Of a stretch of 64,000 nucleotides of DNA, positions 55,480 through 64,000 are shown piece after piece (the first letter of the stretch is position 1; each line of letters begins with the position of its first letter). Source of the DNA: Mycobacterium sp. 1081908.1. GTDB lineage: Bacteria; Actinomycetota; Actinomycetes; Mycobacteriales; Mycobacteriaceae. The stretch covers positions 21,747 through 85,746 of the forward strand of contig NZ_LZLY01000005.1 in NCBI RefSeq assembly GCF_001673535.1. Direction: 5' to 3'. The position numbers and the translations under genes were made by a program. Under the pieces are notes generated by a model. The model was given only the letters and a program-made list of their open reading frames with translations, had not been told where the DNA came from and searched no databases.

Positions 55480-56322
55480 ATGCGAATCGCGCTGGCGCAG
55501 ATCCTCAGTGGCAGCGATCCGGCGGCGAACCTCGAGCTGGTCCGCGAGCACACCTGCCGCGCCGCCGACGCGGGCGCCAGGCTGGTGGCTTTCCCGGAGG
55601 CCACCATGTGCCGGTTCGGCGTGCCCCTGGCCCCGATCGCCGAGCCGATCGACGGGCCCTGGGCCGACGGCGTGCGCGGCATCGCAACCGAGGCGGGGAT
55701 CACCGTGGTCGCGGGCATGTTCACCCCGGCCGGCGACGGACGGGTGAAGAACACGCTGATCGTGGCCGGGCCGGGCGCCCCCAACCGGCCGGACGCCCAC
55801 TATGACAAGATCCACCTCTACGACGCGTTCGGCTTCACCGAGTCGCGCACCGTCGCACCGGGACACGACCCGGTGGTGGTCGAGGTCGACGACGTTCGGG
55901 TGGGACTGAGCGTTTGCTACGACGTCCGCTTCCCCGCGCTCTACACCGAGTTGGCCCGCCGCGGCGCGCAGCTGATCGTCGTCTGCGCGTCGTGGGGCTC
56001 GGGGCCGGGCAAGCTCGAGCAGTGGACGCTGCTGGCCCGGGCCCGGGCGCTGGACTCGATGAGCTACGTCGCCGCGGTCGGTCAGGCCGACCCCGGCGAC
56101 GCCCTGACCAAGTCCGGATCGGGCGCGGGCGCGCCGCTGGGGGTGGGCGGCAGCCTCGTCGCGTCGCCGCTGGGCGAGGTGATCGCCTCCGCCGGCCAGG
56201 GCCCGCAGCTCGTGGTCGCCGACATCGACGTCGAGCGGGTCGCCGCGGCCCGGGAGAGCATCGCGGTGCTGCGCAACCTCTCCGACTTTGCTCAGGTGGA
56301 TAGGGCAGAATCGGTTGGGTGA
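55480..56322 (+). CDS. Nitrilase-family carbon-nitrogen hydrolase (Rv0480c-like)
   Basis: 280 residues. The Glu-Lys-Cys catalytic triad is seen: E40 in VAFPEATMCRFG, K109 in HYDKIHLYDAFGF, C145 in GLSVCYDVRFP. The HYDKIHLYDAFGF stretch resembles Nit1/Nit2-like omega-amidases and deaminated-glutathione amidase. Cytosolic metabolite repair is a reasonable guess; substrate not shown. Its stop overlaps the next gene start as GTGA. Confidence 0.92.
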   Translation: MRIALAQILSGSDPAANLELVREHTCRAADAGARLVAFPEATMCRFGVPLAPIAEPIDGPWADGVRGIATEAGITVVAGMFTPAGDGRVKNTLIVAGPGAPNRPDAHYDKIHLYDAFGFTESRTVAPGHDPVVVEVDDVRVGLSVCYDVRFPALYTELARRGAQLIVVCASWGSGPGKLEQWTLLARARALDSMSYVAAVGQADPGDALTKSGSGAGAPLGVGGSLVASPLGEVIASAGQGPQLVVADIDVERVAAARESIAVLRNLSDFAQVDRAESVG

Positions 56323-57359
56323 CGAACCCACAGGGCCCACCAGGACCACCGAACGAGGGCCCGTCGACATGGGCCCGTCCCGGCAACCAAGGCCCCTTCG
56401 GCCAGCCCCCGACCGAGCGGCCGACCGAACGCATCAGCACCGGAGGCCCGGCGCAGCAGGCGCCGCCGCCGGCCGCTCCCGGTCAGCAGACCGAGCAGTT
56501 GGCCGTCCCGCATCAGAACCCGCAGCGCCCCACGTACCCGCCGCCGCCCGTCCCGCCCGCCGGCCCGACGGAGAAGTTGGCCACCCCCGACGAAGAGCCG
56601 GCACCGGTGAAGAGAAAACGACGCCTCCTTCGCGACCCGCTGTCCATCGCGCTGATCTGCATCATCGTTTTCGCGCTCCTCATCGCCGCCCTGATCGGGG
56701 GCGAGCTGTACGTCCGTCACACGGCGAACTCCAAAGTCGCCCAGGCGGTGGCCTGCGAGGTCAAGGACCAGGCGACCGCGTCGTTCGGCGTGACGCCGCT
56801 GATGCTGTGGCAGCAGGCCACGAAGCACTACACCAACATCTCGGTGCAGACGGCCGGCAACAACATCCGCGACGCCAAGGGCATGAAGCTCAACCTCAAC
56901 ATCCGCGACGTCCGGCTGCAGTCGTCCGCCAACTCCAAAGGCACCATCGGCTCACTGGACGCGAGCTTCACCTGGACGAGTGACGGCATCAAGCAGTCGG
57001 TGCAGAACGCGATCCCGGTCCTGGGTCCGTTCGTCACCAACAGCGTGACCACTCACCCGGCCGACGGCACCATCGAGCTGAAGGGCATGTTGGACAACAT
57101 CACGGCCAAGCCGGTGGTGTCCGGCACCGGGCTGCAGCTGCAGATCGTCAGCTTCAACGCGCTGGGCTTCACCATGCCGAAGGAATCGGTGCAGTCGACG
57201 CTCGACGACTTCACCGCGCAATTCACCAAGAACTACCCGCTGGGCATTCACGCCGACAGCGTGCAGGTCACCGACACCGGTGTGACAGCCCACTTTTCGA
57301 CGCAGAACGCCAGCATCCCGAAAGACAACAGCACCGACCCCTGCTTCGCGAACCTCTAG
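56319..57359 (+). CDS. DUF2993-domain membrane-anchored protein (Rv0479c-like)
   Basis: 346 residues. A proline- and glutamine-rich cytosolic head of about 100 residues, a basic KRKRRLLRD stop, one transmembrane helix ([20 protein letters not shown]) and an exported DUF2993 domain. DUF2993 proteins such as LmeA bind membrane lipids in mycobacteria. Likely envelope-lipid or mannan-related role, not proven. GTG start overlapping the amidohydrolase stop. Convergent with deoC. Confidence 0.87.
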   Translation: MTNPQGPPGPPNEGPSTWARPGNQGPFGQPPTERPTERISTGGPAQQAPPPAAPGQQTEQLAVPHQNPQRPTYPPPPVPPAGPTEKLATPDEEPAPVKRKRRLLRDPLSIALICIIVFALLIAALIGGELYVRHTANSKVAQAVACEVKDQATASFGVTPLMLWQQATKHYTNISVQTAGNNIRDAKGMKLNLNIRDVRLQSSANSKGTIGSLDASFTWTSDGIKQSVQNAIPVLGPFVTNSVTTHPADGTIELKGMLDNITAKPVVSGTGLQLQIVSFNALGFTMPKESVQSTLDDFTAQFTKNYPLGIHADSVQVTDTGVTAHFSTQNASIPKDNSTDPCFANL

Positions 57360-58045
57360 GAATCGCCGCCGAGCCCGTCGAGCACCGCCCGGGTGCCCGA
57401 AAGGCCGAGCCGGGTCGCACCGGCATCCAGCATCGCTAGCGCGTCGGCGGCCGTGCGGATGCCGCCGCTGGCCTTGACGCCCAGCCGCCCGCCGACGGTC
57501 TCGGCCATCAGCGCGACCGCGCGGACCGACGCCCCGCCCGCCGGGTGAAAGCCGGTCGAGGTCTTGACGAAGTCCGCGCCGGCGTCCTCGGCGGCGCGAC
57601 ACACGTCCGCCAGCGTGCCCGCGCCCGCCCGGCCGAGCAGCACCGCCGACTCCACGATGACTTTGAGCACGGCTCGCGGCACCGCGGCCCGCACCGTTTC
57701 GACGTCGGATCGCACGGCGCCGACGTCTCCGGCCAGCGCGGCGCCGACGTCGATGACCATGTCGATCTCGCCGGCACCGGCCTGCGCGGCCAGCGCGGCC
57801 TCCTGCGCCTTGACCGCCGGCACGTGCTTGCCCGACGGAAAGCCCGCCACCGCCGCGACCCGGACGCCGGAGCCGGCGGCGTGCGACGCGGCCGGCACCA
57901 TCGACGGCGAGACGCACACCGCGTAGACACCGAGGTCGGCCGCGTCCGCGACGAGGGCGGCCACGTCGGCGTGGGTGGCCTCGGGTTTGAGCAGGGTGTG
58001 GTCGATCAGGGCCGCCAGCTGGGCCCGGGTGGGTTGGCTCGCCAA
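57356..58045 (-). CDS. deoC: Deoxyribose-phosphate aldolase
   Basis: 229 residues. Cleaves 2-deoxyribose-5-phosphate to acetaldehyde and glyceraldehyde-3-phosphate. Class I aldolase residues: [11 protein letters not shown] at the start, [12 protein letters not shown], Schiff-base lysine in [11 protein letters not shown], and proton-relay lysine in [11 protein letters not shown]. The TTG start lies immediately after the stop of the DUF2599 gene. Full family length. Confidence 0.95.
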   Translation of the reverse strand: MASQPTRAQLAALIDHTLLKPEATHADVAALVADAADLGVYAVCVSPSMVPAASHAAGSGVRVAAVAGFPSGKHVPAVKAQEAALAAQAGAGEIDMVIDVGAALAGDVGAVRSDVETVRAAVPRAVLKVIVESAVLLGRAGAGTLADVCRAAEDAGADFVKTSTGFHPAGGASVRAVALMAETVGGRLGVKASGGIRTAADALAMLDAGATRLGLSGTRAVLDGLGGDS

Positions 58046-58462
58046 CTAGAACCCCTCTTCCGGCCCGCCGGGGTTGCAGCCGGCGGCGAACATTTCGGCG
58101 TCGTCGACCACCGGGCGCCACGGCTCGAGGTTCCAGCTGGTCTTGCCCGGCTGCACGAACTCGGCGAGCTGCCAGTGGCAGACGAACTGCGCGCGCATGC
58201 CGGGGGTGTCGGCGTCCGGCGACAGCGCGAGCACCTCCGCCCAAGCCTCGTCGGCCTGGGCCGCGGTGCCCGGCTGTCTCGCGGCGACCCGCCCGGATGG
58301 CGTCGGAAAGACCCGCAGGCTCGGCAGGCCCTGCCAGCGCGCCCACTGGGTGTGGTCGACGAAAGGTGGTGAGGGGGTGGCGTCGGCACGGGCGACGGAC
58401 GCCGGGGCCGGCGGGGCCAGCAGGGCGACCAAGACCGCCGGCGCGGCCAGCAGGGCTTTCAT
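58046..58462 (-). CDS. Secreted DUF2599 protein (Rv0477-like)
   Basis: 138 residues. Signal peptide (MKALLAAPAVLVALLAPPAP) with likely Ala-x-Ala cleavage before VDHTQWARW. Conserved DUF2599 features: CHWQLAEFVQPGKTSWNLEP and CNPGGPEEGF, with two cysteines probably forming a disulfide. Function unknown. The ATG four bases after the upstream stop is chosen. Confidence 0.87.
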   Translation of the reverse strand: MKALLAAPAVLVALLAPPAPASVARADATPSPPFVDHTQWARWQGLPSLRVFPTPSGRVAARQPGTAAQADEAWAEVLALSPDADTPGMRAQFVCHWQLAEFVQPGKTSWNLEPWRPVVDDAEMFAAGCNPGGPEEGF

Positions 58463-58466
58463 CCCG

Positions 58467-58754
58467 CTAGCGCGACTTGCCCTGAATCTCAAGGAGTTTC
58501 GGCCGCACGTCGACCAGATACACCCCGGCGGCGCAGGCGGCGATCGCCATGCCCAGCACGCCGAACACGAAACTCAAGACCGACGAGAGCGCCACGGCCA
58601 CACCGAGGATCACCAGCCACACCGGCTTGGTCAGCTTGTCTGCGGCGGTGTAGGCGTCGGTTCGCTGCAGCGCTGCGTGCACGAACGCGTACACGGCCGT
58701 CAGCGCGACGGCGATCTGCAGGACGAACATGACGATGCTCACGGCGTGGGTCAC
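58467..58754 (-). CDS. DUF2516 membrane protein (Rv0476-like)
   Basis: 95 residues, three hydrophobic helices ([56 protein letters not shown]). DUF2516 family, function unknown. GTG start after a weak ribosome site. The gene lies downstream of hbhA across a strong hairpin, so it probably has its own promoter. Confidence 0.85.
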   Translation of the reverse strand: MTHAVSIVMFVLQIAVALTAVYAFVHAALQRTDAYTAADKLTKPVWLVILGVAVALSSVLSFVFGVLGMAIAACAAGVYLVDVRPKLLEIQGKSR

Positions 58755-58788
58755 GCATCAAGGGTATGCGGGCACCGTCCAAAACGTC

Positions 58789-58820
58789 GACTCCGAGTTG
58801 CCCGGGGACAACTCGGAGTC
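58789..58820 (-). terminator. Intrinsic terminator of hbhA
   Basis: Perfect 12-base inverted repeat GACTCCGAGTTG / CAACTCGGAGTC with an eight-base loop that can pair further (CCC/GGG). It starts eleven bases after the hbhA stop, and on the minus strand a TTTT run follows a few bases later (GACGTTTTGG). Confidence 0.85.
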
Positions 58821-58830
58821 GCGCGTCTTG

Positions 58831-59424
58831 CTACTTCTGGGTGACCTTCTTGGCCGAGGCCTTCTTGGCCGGGGCCTTCTTGGCCGGAGCCTTTTTGGCC
58901 GGGGCCTTCTTGGCCGGGGCCTTCTTGGCCGACTCGGCCTTCTTCGGCAGGTCGATGCCGACCAGCTTGGCCGCCCGCTCGCCGACCGCGCGGGTCTGCG
59001 ACGCCACGGTGCCGAGCGCCTCCTGGGTCAGCTCGACGGCCTGGTCGACGTAGCCCTCGGCGCGCGCCGAGGCGTCCTCGAAGGGCCGCTGGCTGCGCAG
59101 GCGCTCCAGGGCGGCCTCGCCGCGGTCGACCAGCTCGTTGTAGCGGCTGGTCGCGGCCTCCAGGTAGCCCTCGGCGGCCTTGCGCAGCTCGTCGGAGGTG
59201 AAGCGCTCCCGCAGCTCGGTGAACTGCTCGGGCAGGTCCTCCTGAAGCTTCGACAGGCGGGCGCGGCGCTCCTCGACCCGGCTGCGGGTCTCGGTGCGGG
59301 TCTCTTCGGCCCGCTCGCGCAGGTTGGCGATCAGGTCGTTGACGGTGGCAAGCGCCAGGTCGGCCGCGCCGAGCGCCGCCAGCAACGGAGCCCGCAAGTC
59401 GTCGACGTTCGGGTTTTCAGCCAT
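58831..59424 (-). CDS. hbhA: Heparin-binding hemagglutinin HbhA
   Basis: 197 residues. Surface adhesin binding heparan sulfate, also found on intracellular lipid inclusions. A long coiled-coil region (residues about 30-115, [20 protein letters not shown]) leads to the lysine- and alanine-rich heparin-binding tail built of [10 protein letters not shown] repeats ending KKVTQK. The tail lysines are methylated in M. tuberculosis. AAAGGA ribosome site before the ATG. No signal peptide, as usual for HbhA. Confidence 0.96.
   Translation of the reverse strand: MAENPNVDDLRAPLLAALGAADLALATVNDLIANLRERAEETRTETRSRVEERRARLSKLQEDLPEQFTELRERFTSDELRKAAEGYLEAATSRYNELVDRGEAALERLRSQRPFEDASARAEGYVDQAVELTQEALGTVASQTRAVGERAAKLVGIDLPKKAESAKKAPAKKAPAKKAPAKKAPAKKASAKKVTQK
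58846..58932 (-). repeat. Tandem 15-base repeats encoding KKAPA units in hbhA
   Basis: About five copies of a 15-base unit (read on plus as GGCCTTCTTGGCCGG) encode the heparin-binding tail. Copy number varies between strains in such repeats. Confidence 0.85.
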
Positions 59425-59703
59425 GGTGTTTCCTTTCATAATTTGTTTCTTATCGGGGTTACTGCGTCTCTGATCTGGAAGAAATGGGCAGGCGGGCACT
59501 GGTCAAGACCCGCGGATTGACGTGGCCCGCAACTTGCCGGGGGAACCTCCTGATTGATCGGGTCGGCTGATCGAGTTCGCAGCGTGGGCCAGGCATCCGG
59601 ACTTGGTGGGCCTGGCGTCAAACCCCTTCCCTGTGGGTAACCAAGCGGCTCGGCATCTATGCGTCACCAAGTCATTGGCGTCACTGGCGCGACTGCGAAT
59701 GCG

Positions 59704-60123
59704 TCACTCGTCGCTGTCGGATTCGCTCGGACACTCCTCGAAATTGGATTCGTTCTGCTCGGCGAATGACGCGTAGATGTCGAGCAGGATCTGCTTCTGA
59801 CGCTCGGTGATCGCCGTGTCGGTGATGATGGCGTCGCGCACCTGGTTCTTGTCGCTGGGCTCGAGAATCCCGGCCCGCACGTAGAGCACCTCGGCGGAAA
59901 TCCGCAGCGCCTTCGCGATCTGGCTCAGGACGTCGGCGGACGGCTTGCGCAACCCGCGCTCCACCTGGCTCAGGTACGGATTGCTGACGCCGGACCGCTC
60001 GGCGAGCTGCCGCACCGAAACTTGCGCGTTCTCACGCAGGTCGCGGATGAAGCTGCCCAGGTCGGAGGCCATATCGGAGGCCGCCGTCGACACCTTGGCG
60101 GAGAGCTTCTCCTCCGGTGGCAT
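59704..60123 (-). CDS. XRE-family regulator (Rv0474-like)
   Basis: 139 residues. Helix-turn-helix of the Cro/C1 type at about 26-85: SVRQLAERSGVSNPYLSQVE and RGLRKPSADVLSQIAKAL, then a helical tail with acidic end (EECPSESDSDE). M. tuberculosis Rv0474 is reported as a copper-responsive or self-controlled regulator; its role here is inferred. 279 bases upstream of hbhA, which it may control. Confidence 0.9.
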   Translation of the reverse strand: MPPEEKLSAKVSTAASDMASDLGSFIRDLRENAQVSVRQLAERSGVSNPYLSQVERGLRKPSADVLSQIAKALRISAEVLYVRAGILEPSDKNQVRDAIITDTAITERQKQILLDIYASFAEQNESNFEECPSESDSDE

Positions 60124-60205
60124 CGCGTACTCCTCGAGTCGGGTGGCGCCTTACGGGCCCAGACTACGACGCAGTGCTTGCTTTTGCAAGCACTTGTTAG
60201 CACCC

Positions 60206-61543
60206 CTAGAAAAGCAGCTGGGCGACGGCGTAGATGATCAGCCCGGCCAGGGACCCGACCACGGTGCCGTTGATCCGGATGAATTGCAGGTCACGACCCA
60301 CGTGCAGCTCGATGCGCCGGCTGGCCTCTTCCGCGTCCCAGCGCTCGATGGTTTCGGTGATGATCGCGGTGATTTCCACCCCGTACTCGGCGACCAGGTG
60401 CTGGGCCGCGCGCACGATCCAGTTGTCGACCTTGTCGCGCAGGTCGGCGTCGTCGCGCAGCGACTCCCCGATCCGGACCACGGTCTCGGCGATGCGGGTC
60501 CGCAGGGTGCTGGAGGGATCGTCGACGCCCTCGAGCACCAGCCTCTTCAGCGTTTTCCACGCCGTCGCCGCGGCGGTGGCGATCTCGTCGCGCGCCATCA
60601 GCTGTTCCTTCACCGCGTCGGCGCGCGCGATGGTCTCCGGATCGTTCTGCAGGTCGTCGGCGAACTCGAACAGGAAGCGCGTCGCCGAACGGCGCAACTC
60701 GTGGTCGGGGTTGCGGCGCACCTTGTCGGTGAAGTCCATCAACTCGCGGTGGATCCGGTCGCCGACGAGGTGGTCGATGAACCGCGGCGACCAGCTCGGC
60801 GAGTCACGCTCGACCACGCGCTGGATCACCTCCCCGGCGTTCAGCGACCACTGGAAGGCCCGGTCGGCCAGCAGCTGGATCAGGGCCTCCTGGCGGTTCT
60901 CGGCCAGCAGGGTCGCCAGCACCCGGCCCACCGGCGGGCCCCATTGCGGTTCGGCGATGCGCCGCACGATCATCCGGTCGATCACCTGCTGGACGTCCTC
61001 GTCGCGCAGCAGCTCCACCAGCACCCGCAGCACCGTCGCCGTCTCGCTGGCCACCCGCTCGGCGTGGGCGGCCTCCGAGAGCCACTTACCCAGCCGGCTG
61101 GGCACCTGGGCGTCGCGCAGCTTCGTCTCGACGACGGGCGGCGACAGGAAGTTCTCCCGCACGAAGGTGCCCAGGCCTTCGCCCAGTTGGTCCTTCTTGC
61201 GCTTGATGATCGCGGTGTGCGGAATGGGTATGCCCAGCGGGTGCTTGAACAGCGCCGTGACCGCGAACCAGTCGGCCAGCGCGCCCACCATGCCGGCCTC
61301 GGCGGCCGCACCGACGTAGCCGACCCAAGTCGGCGCGCCGGCGTGGGCCTGCGCCCACCGGCAGGCCAGGAACAGGCCCGTGGCGCCGACCAGGAAACTC
61401 AGCGCCACGATCTTCATCCGGCGCAGCGCCACCCGCCGCTGGGCGTCCGCCTCCGGATCCGCCCCGGCGAAGGATTCCGCCAGGGAGGCGCGAGCCTGCC
61501 CGGCAGCTGCGTCGCCTCCAGGTGAGGCTCGGTGTGCCACCAC
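60206..61543 (-). CDS. DUF445 membrane protein (Rv0473-like)
   Basis: 445 residues. Two N-terminal helices (KIVALSFLVGATGLFLACRW and the following GYVGAAAEAGMVGALADWFA), the family signature FKHPLGIPIPHTAIIKRKKDQLGEGLGTF region, a long helical middle, and a C-terminal helix (NGTVVGSLAGLIIYAVAQLL). YjiN/DUF445 proteins have no proven function. GTG start. Divergent from the TetR gene. Confidence 0.88.
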   Translation of the reverse strand: MVAHRASPGGDAAAGQARASLAESFAGADPEADAQRRVALRRMKIVALSFLVGATGLFLACRWAQAHAGAPTWVGYVGAAAEAGMVGALADWFAVTALFKHPLGIPIPHTAIIKRKKDQLGEGLGTFVRENFLSPPVVETKLRDAQVPSRLGKWLSEAAHAERVASETATVLRVLVELLRDEDVQQVIDRMIVRRIAEPQWGPPVGRVLATLLAENRQEALIQLLADRAFQWSLNAGEVIQRVVERDSPSWSPRFIDHLVGDRIHRELMDFTDKVRRNPDHELRRSATRFLFEFADDLQNDPETIARADAVKEQLMARDEIATAAATAWKTLKRLVLEGVDDPSSTLRTRIAETVVRIGESLRDDADLRDKVDNWIVRAAQHLVAEYGVEITAIITETIERWDAEEASRRIELHVGRDLQFIRINGTVVGSLAGLIIYAVAQLLF

Positions 61544-61676
61544 ACCATCATGTCTCGCCGCGGGCAGTTAGTGTTACCGCCCTGCTTGGACGGCCCGCGC
61601 ACACGCGGCCCATCCGCCAAAAGGCCCCGGGCAAGCCGTAGTATCAGGGGCGTCTGATGAGTGAGAAGCGGCGGCA

Positions 61677-62378
61677 GTGGCAGAGCGGATCCGGGCTGTG
61701 ACCGTAAAGACGGATGGTCGCAAGCGGCGCTGGCACCAACACAAGGTGGAGCGCCGAAACGAGTTGGTTGACGGCACGATCGTGGCGATCCGCCAGCGCG
61801 GCCGCTTCCTGAGCATGGACGAGATCGCGGCGGAGATCGGGGTCTCCAAGACCGTGCTGTACCGCTATTTCGTCGACAAGAACGACCTGACCACCGCGGT
61901 GCTGATGCGCTTCGCGCAGTCGACGCTGATTCCCAACATGGCGGGCGCGCTGACGTCCAACCTGGACGGCTTCGACCTGACCCGCGAGATCATCCGGGTG
62001 TATGTCGAGACCGTGGCCGAGGAACCCGAGCCGTATCGCTTCGTGATGGCCAACAGCTCGCCGACCAAGAGCAAGGTCATCGCCGACTCCGAGCGAATCA
62101 TCGCCCGCATGCTCGCCATGATGCTGCGGCGCCGCATGCAGGAGGCCGGGATGGACACCGGCGGGGTGGAGACGTGGTCCTACATCATGGTCGGCGGCGT
62201 GCAGCTGGCCACCCACTCCTGGATCTCCGACCCGCGGATGAGCGCCGACGAGCTGATCGACTACCTGACCATGCTGAGCTGGAGCGCGATCTGCGGGATC
62301 GTCGAGGCGGGCGGGTCGCTGGAGAAGTTTCGCGGGCAGCCACACCCCTCGCCGATCCTGCCGCCGCGAGAGCCATGA
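61677..62378 (+). CDS. TetR-family transcriptional regulator (Rv0472c-like)
   Basis: 233 residues. TetR HTH with DEIAAEIGVSKTVLYRYFVD and a C-terminal ligand domain (WSYIMVGGVQLATHSWISDP, a TetR_C DUF-type block). Known close relatives regulate fatty-acid or desaturase genes in mycobacteria, but this target set is unknown. GTG start at 61677; a GTG seven codons later is possible. Thirteen bases ahead of the UbiA-type gene. Confidence 0.88.
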   Translation: MAERIRAVTVKTDGRKRRWHQHKVERRNELVDGTIVAIRQRGRFLSMDEIAAEIGVSKTVLYRYFVDKNDLTTAVLMRFAQSTLIPNMAGALTSNLDGFDLTREIIRVYVETVAEEPEPYRFVMANSSPTKSKVIADSERIIARMLAMMLRRRMQEAGMDTGGVETWSYIMVGGVQLATHSWISDPRMSADELIDYLTMLSWSAICGIVEAGGSLEKFRGQPHPSPILPPREP

Positions 62379-62391
62379 GTCGGGGGCCACG

Positions 62392-63405
62392 ATGCCTGAC
62401 GTGAGCGCCGGCTCGCGCCTGAGGTCGTGGGCCTACGCGCTTCGCACCACCAACCCGCCCCCGGACGGGCCGGTCGACGCCGTCACGCGGTGGCTCGTGG
62501 TCACCCGGGCGGCGGTGCTGCCGATGACCCTGGTCTCCGGCCTGGTGGCGGCCCTGCTGGCGGTCGGCAAACCCGGGCTGGACTGGCGCTGGCTGGTGCT
62601 GGCCGTGCTGGGCATCACGCTGGCGCACACCGCCAACAACCTGATGAATGACCTCTACGACACCCAGGTCGGCACCGACAGCGCCACCTACCCGCGCGCG
62701 CTGTACGCCCCGCACCCGGTGCTCTCGGGGCTGATCAGCCGCCGCACGCTCGTCCTGGCCATCCTGGCGGTCAACGTCGCGGATCTGGCCATCCTGGTGA
62801 CGCTCACGTGGGCGCGCGGCTGGCCGGTGGTGGCCTTCGCGCTGGGCGGGTTCGCGCTCAGCGTCGCCTACACGGCGCCACCGCTGCGGCTGAAGAAGCG
62901 CGGCCTCGGCGAACCGGACGTCTTCGTCGTGTGGGGCCCGCTGATGGTGTGCGGAACCTACTACTCCGCGGTGGGCGCGGTCGGCTGGGACGTCGTGGTG
63001 GCGTCGCTGCCCTACGGCCTGCTGTGCACCACGGTGCTGATGGGCAAGCACATCGACAAGATCCCCTACGACGAGCCGCTCGGCATCCGGACGCTGCCCG
63101 TGCTGCTCGGCGAGTCGCGCGCCCGGGCCGTCACGCTGGGCATGATGGTCGGCTTCTATGCGCTGGTGGCCGTCGCCGTCGCGGTGGGGGCCATGCCGTG
63201 GCCCGCGCTGATCGTCGCGTTGGCGCTGCCGCGGCTGGTGAAGGTGTGGCCGTATTTCCGCCGCCCGAGGCCCGACGAGCCGCCGCCGAAGTTTCCGGTG
63301 TGGCCGCTGTGGTACGCGGCGCTGGCCTGGGTGCACGTGCGCCAGGCGGGCGCGCTGCTGGTGCTCGGGCTCGCGGCAGGCGCCGTGCTGCGGACCGCTT
63401 TGTGA
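62392..63405 (+). CDS. UbiA-family prenyltransferase-like membrane protein
   Basis: 337 residues, about eight hydrophobic helices. UbiA features: first aspartate-rich motif NLMNDLYDTQVGTD, then RALYAPHPVLSGLISRR, and a second site DKIPYDEPLGIRTLP in place of the usual DxxxDxxxG. Could prenylate or transfer an isoprenoid to a quinone or other ring; the substrate is unknown and it is separate from menA. Between the TetR gene and the cyclopropane synthase; I do not recall it at this place in M. tuberculosis. Confidence 0.83.
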   Translation: MPDVSAGSRLRSWAYALRTTNPPPDGPVDAVTRWLVVTRAAVLPMTLVSGLVAALLAVGKPGLDWRWLVLAVLGITLAHTANNLMNDLYDTQVGTDSATYPRALYAPHPVLSGLISRRTLVLAILAVNVADLAILVTLTWARGWPVVAFALGGFALSVAYTAPPLRLKKRGLGEPDVFVVWGPLMVCGTYYSAVGAVGWDVVVASLPYGLLCTTVLMGKHIDKIPYDEPLGIRTLPVLLGESRARAVTLGMMVGFYALVAVAVAVGAMPWPALIVALALPRLVKVWPYFRRPRPDEPPPKFPVWPLWYAALAWVHVRQAGALLVLGLAAGAVLRTAL

Positions 63406-63463
63406 CCTACGTGTGACGCAAAGCCGACTTCGGCAATGCGACTTGTGCAGCGTCAACCGCTAG

Positions 63464-64000
<537 letters not shown>

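Noticed and set aside
58846..58932. Tandem repeats as a possible CRISPR array
   Set aside because: Units are 15 bases, contiguous with no spacers, and encode the KKAPA repeats of HbhA in frame.

Overview
The window is high-GC actinobacterial DNA whose gene content and order match the Rv0469-Rv0530 part of the Mycobacterium tuberculosis chromosome, read in reverse. Mycobacterium-specific genes (hbhA, mshA, senX3-regX3, proximal cyclopropane synthase cmaA2, a pcaA-type gene, bS22, the PknD-substrate-like anti-anti-sigma factor) make the genus secure. Two mycolate cyclopropane synthase genes point to a slow-growing, non-tuberculous species, perhaps near the M. avium complex. That species-level placement is inference. 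Gene names were assigned by recognising the translated sequences and locus order from memory; no database search was run.

Layout. 1-7 kb: a ParA/MinD-like ATPase (cut by the window edge), then the System II cytochrome c maturation operon in minus orientation (hemL, phosphoglycerate-mutase-like, thioredoxin lipoprotein, ccdA, resB, ccsA) with genes overlapping by 1-4 bases. 7-14 kb: accessory genes: a hypothetical protein, a deazaflavin-dependent oxidoreductase-like protein, a GABA-type permease, an SsuD-like monooxygenase with an MHS transporter, and a phospholipase C-like lipoprotein. 14-20 kb: exported esterase, two acyltransferase-3 membrane proteins, a GDSL/SGNH protein and an OprA-like anti-anti-sigma factor. 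20-26.5 kb: the heme operon (glutaredoxin-like, hemA, hemC, hemD fusion, hemB, two small membrane proteins).

26.5-30 kb is the most unusual segment: an esxF-esxE-cpnT type cassette. The third gene has the CpnT channel domain and proline-rich linker, but its C-terminus is not the TNT NAD-glycohydrolase. It carries a different short toxin-like domain, followed with a 4-base overlap by a markedly AT-rich small gene that is the likely cognate immunity protein. In M. tuberculosis cpnT lies elsewhere, near Rv3903c; here the cassette sits between the glutaredoxin/hemA genes and serB1, where M. tuberculosis carries mmpS2-mmpL2.

30-41 kb: serB1, MaoC-like dehydratase and cmaA2 on plus, then plsC-like, galE2, bS22, BldC-like, proC, thioesterase, sugar isomerase, Rv0497-like and ppx on minus. 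41-48 kb: FadR-like regulator, a three-gene oxidoreductase operon, a Nudix hydrolase, and regX3-senX3. 48-60 kb: gpm1, ybjN-like, mshA (mycothiol), ROK regulator, SDR, L,D-transpeptidase LprQ, murB, nitrilase-like hydrolase, DUF2993 protein, deoC, hbhA and its neighbouring XRE regulator. 60-64 kb: DUF445 protein, TetR regulator, UbiA-type prenyltransferase and a truncated (by the window) cyclopropane synthase whose sequence looks like a pcaA/umaA mosaic.

The region is dense: most intergenic gaps are under 200 bases, many operon genes overlap by ATGA/GTGA, and no tRNA, rRNA, insertion sequence or CRISPR array was seen.
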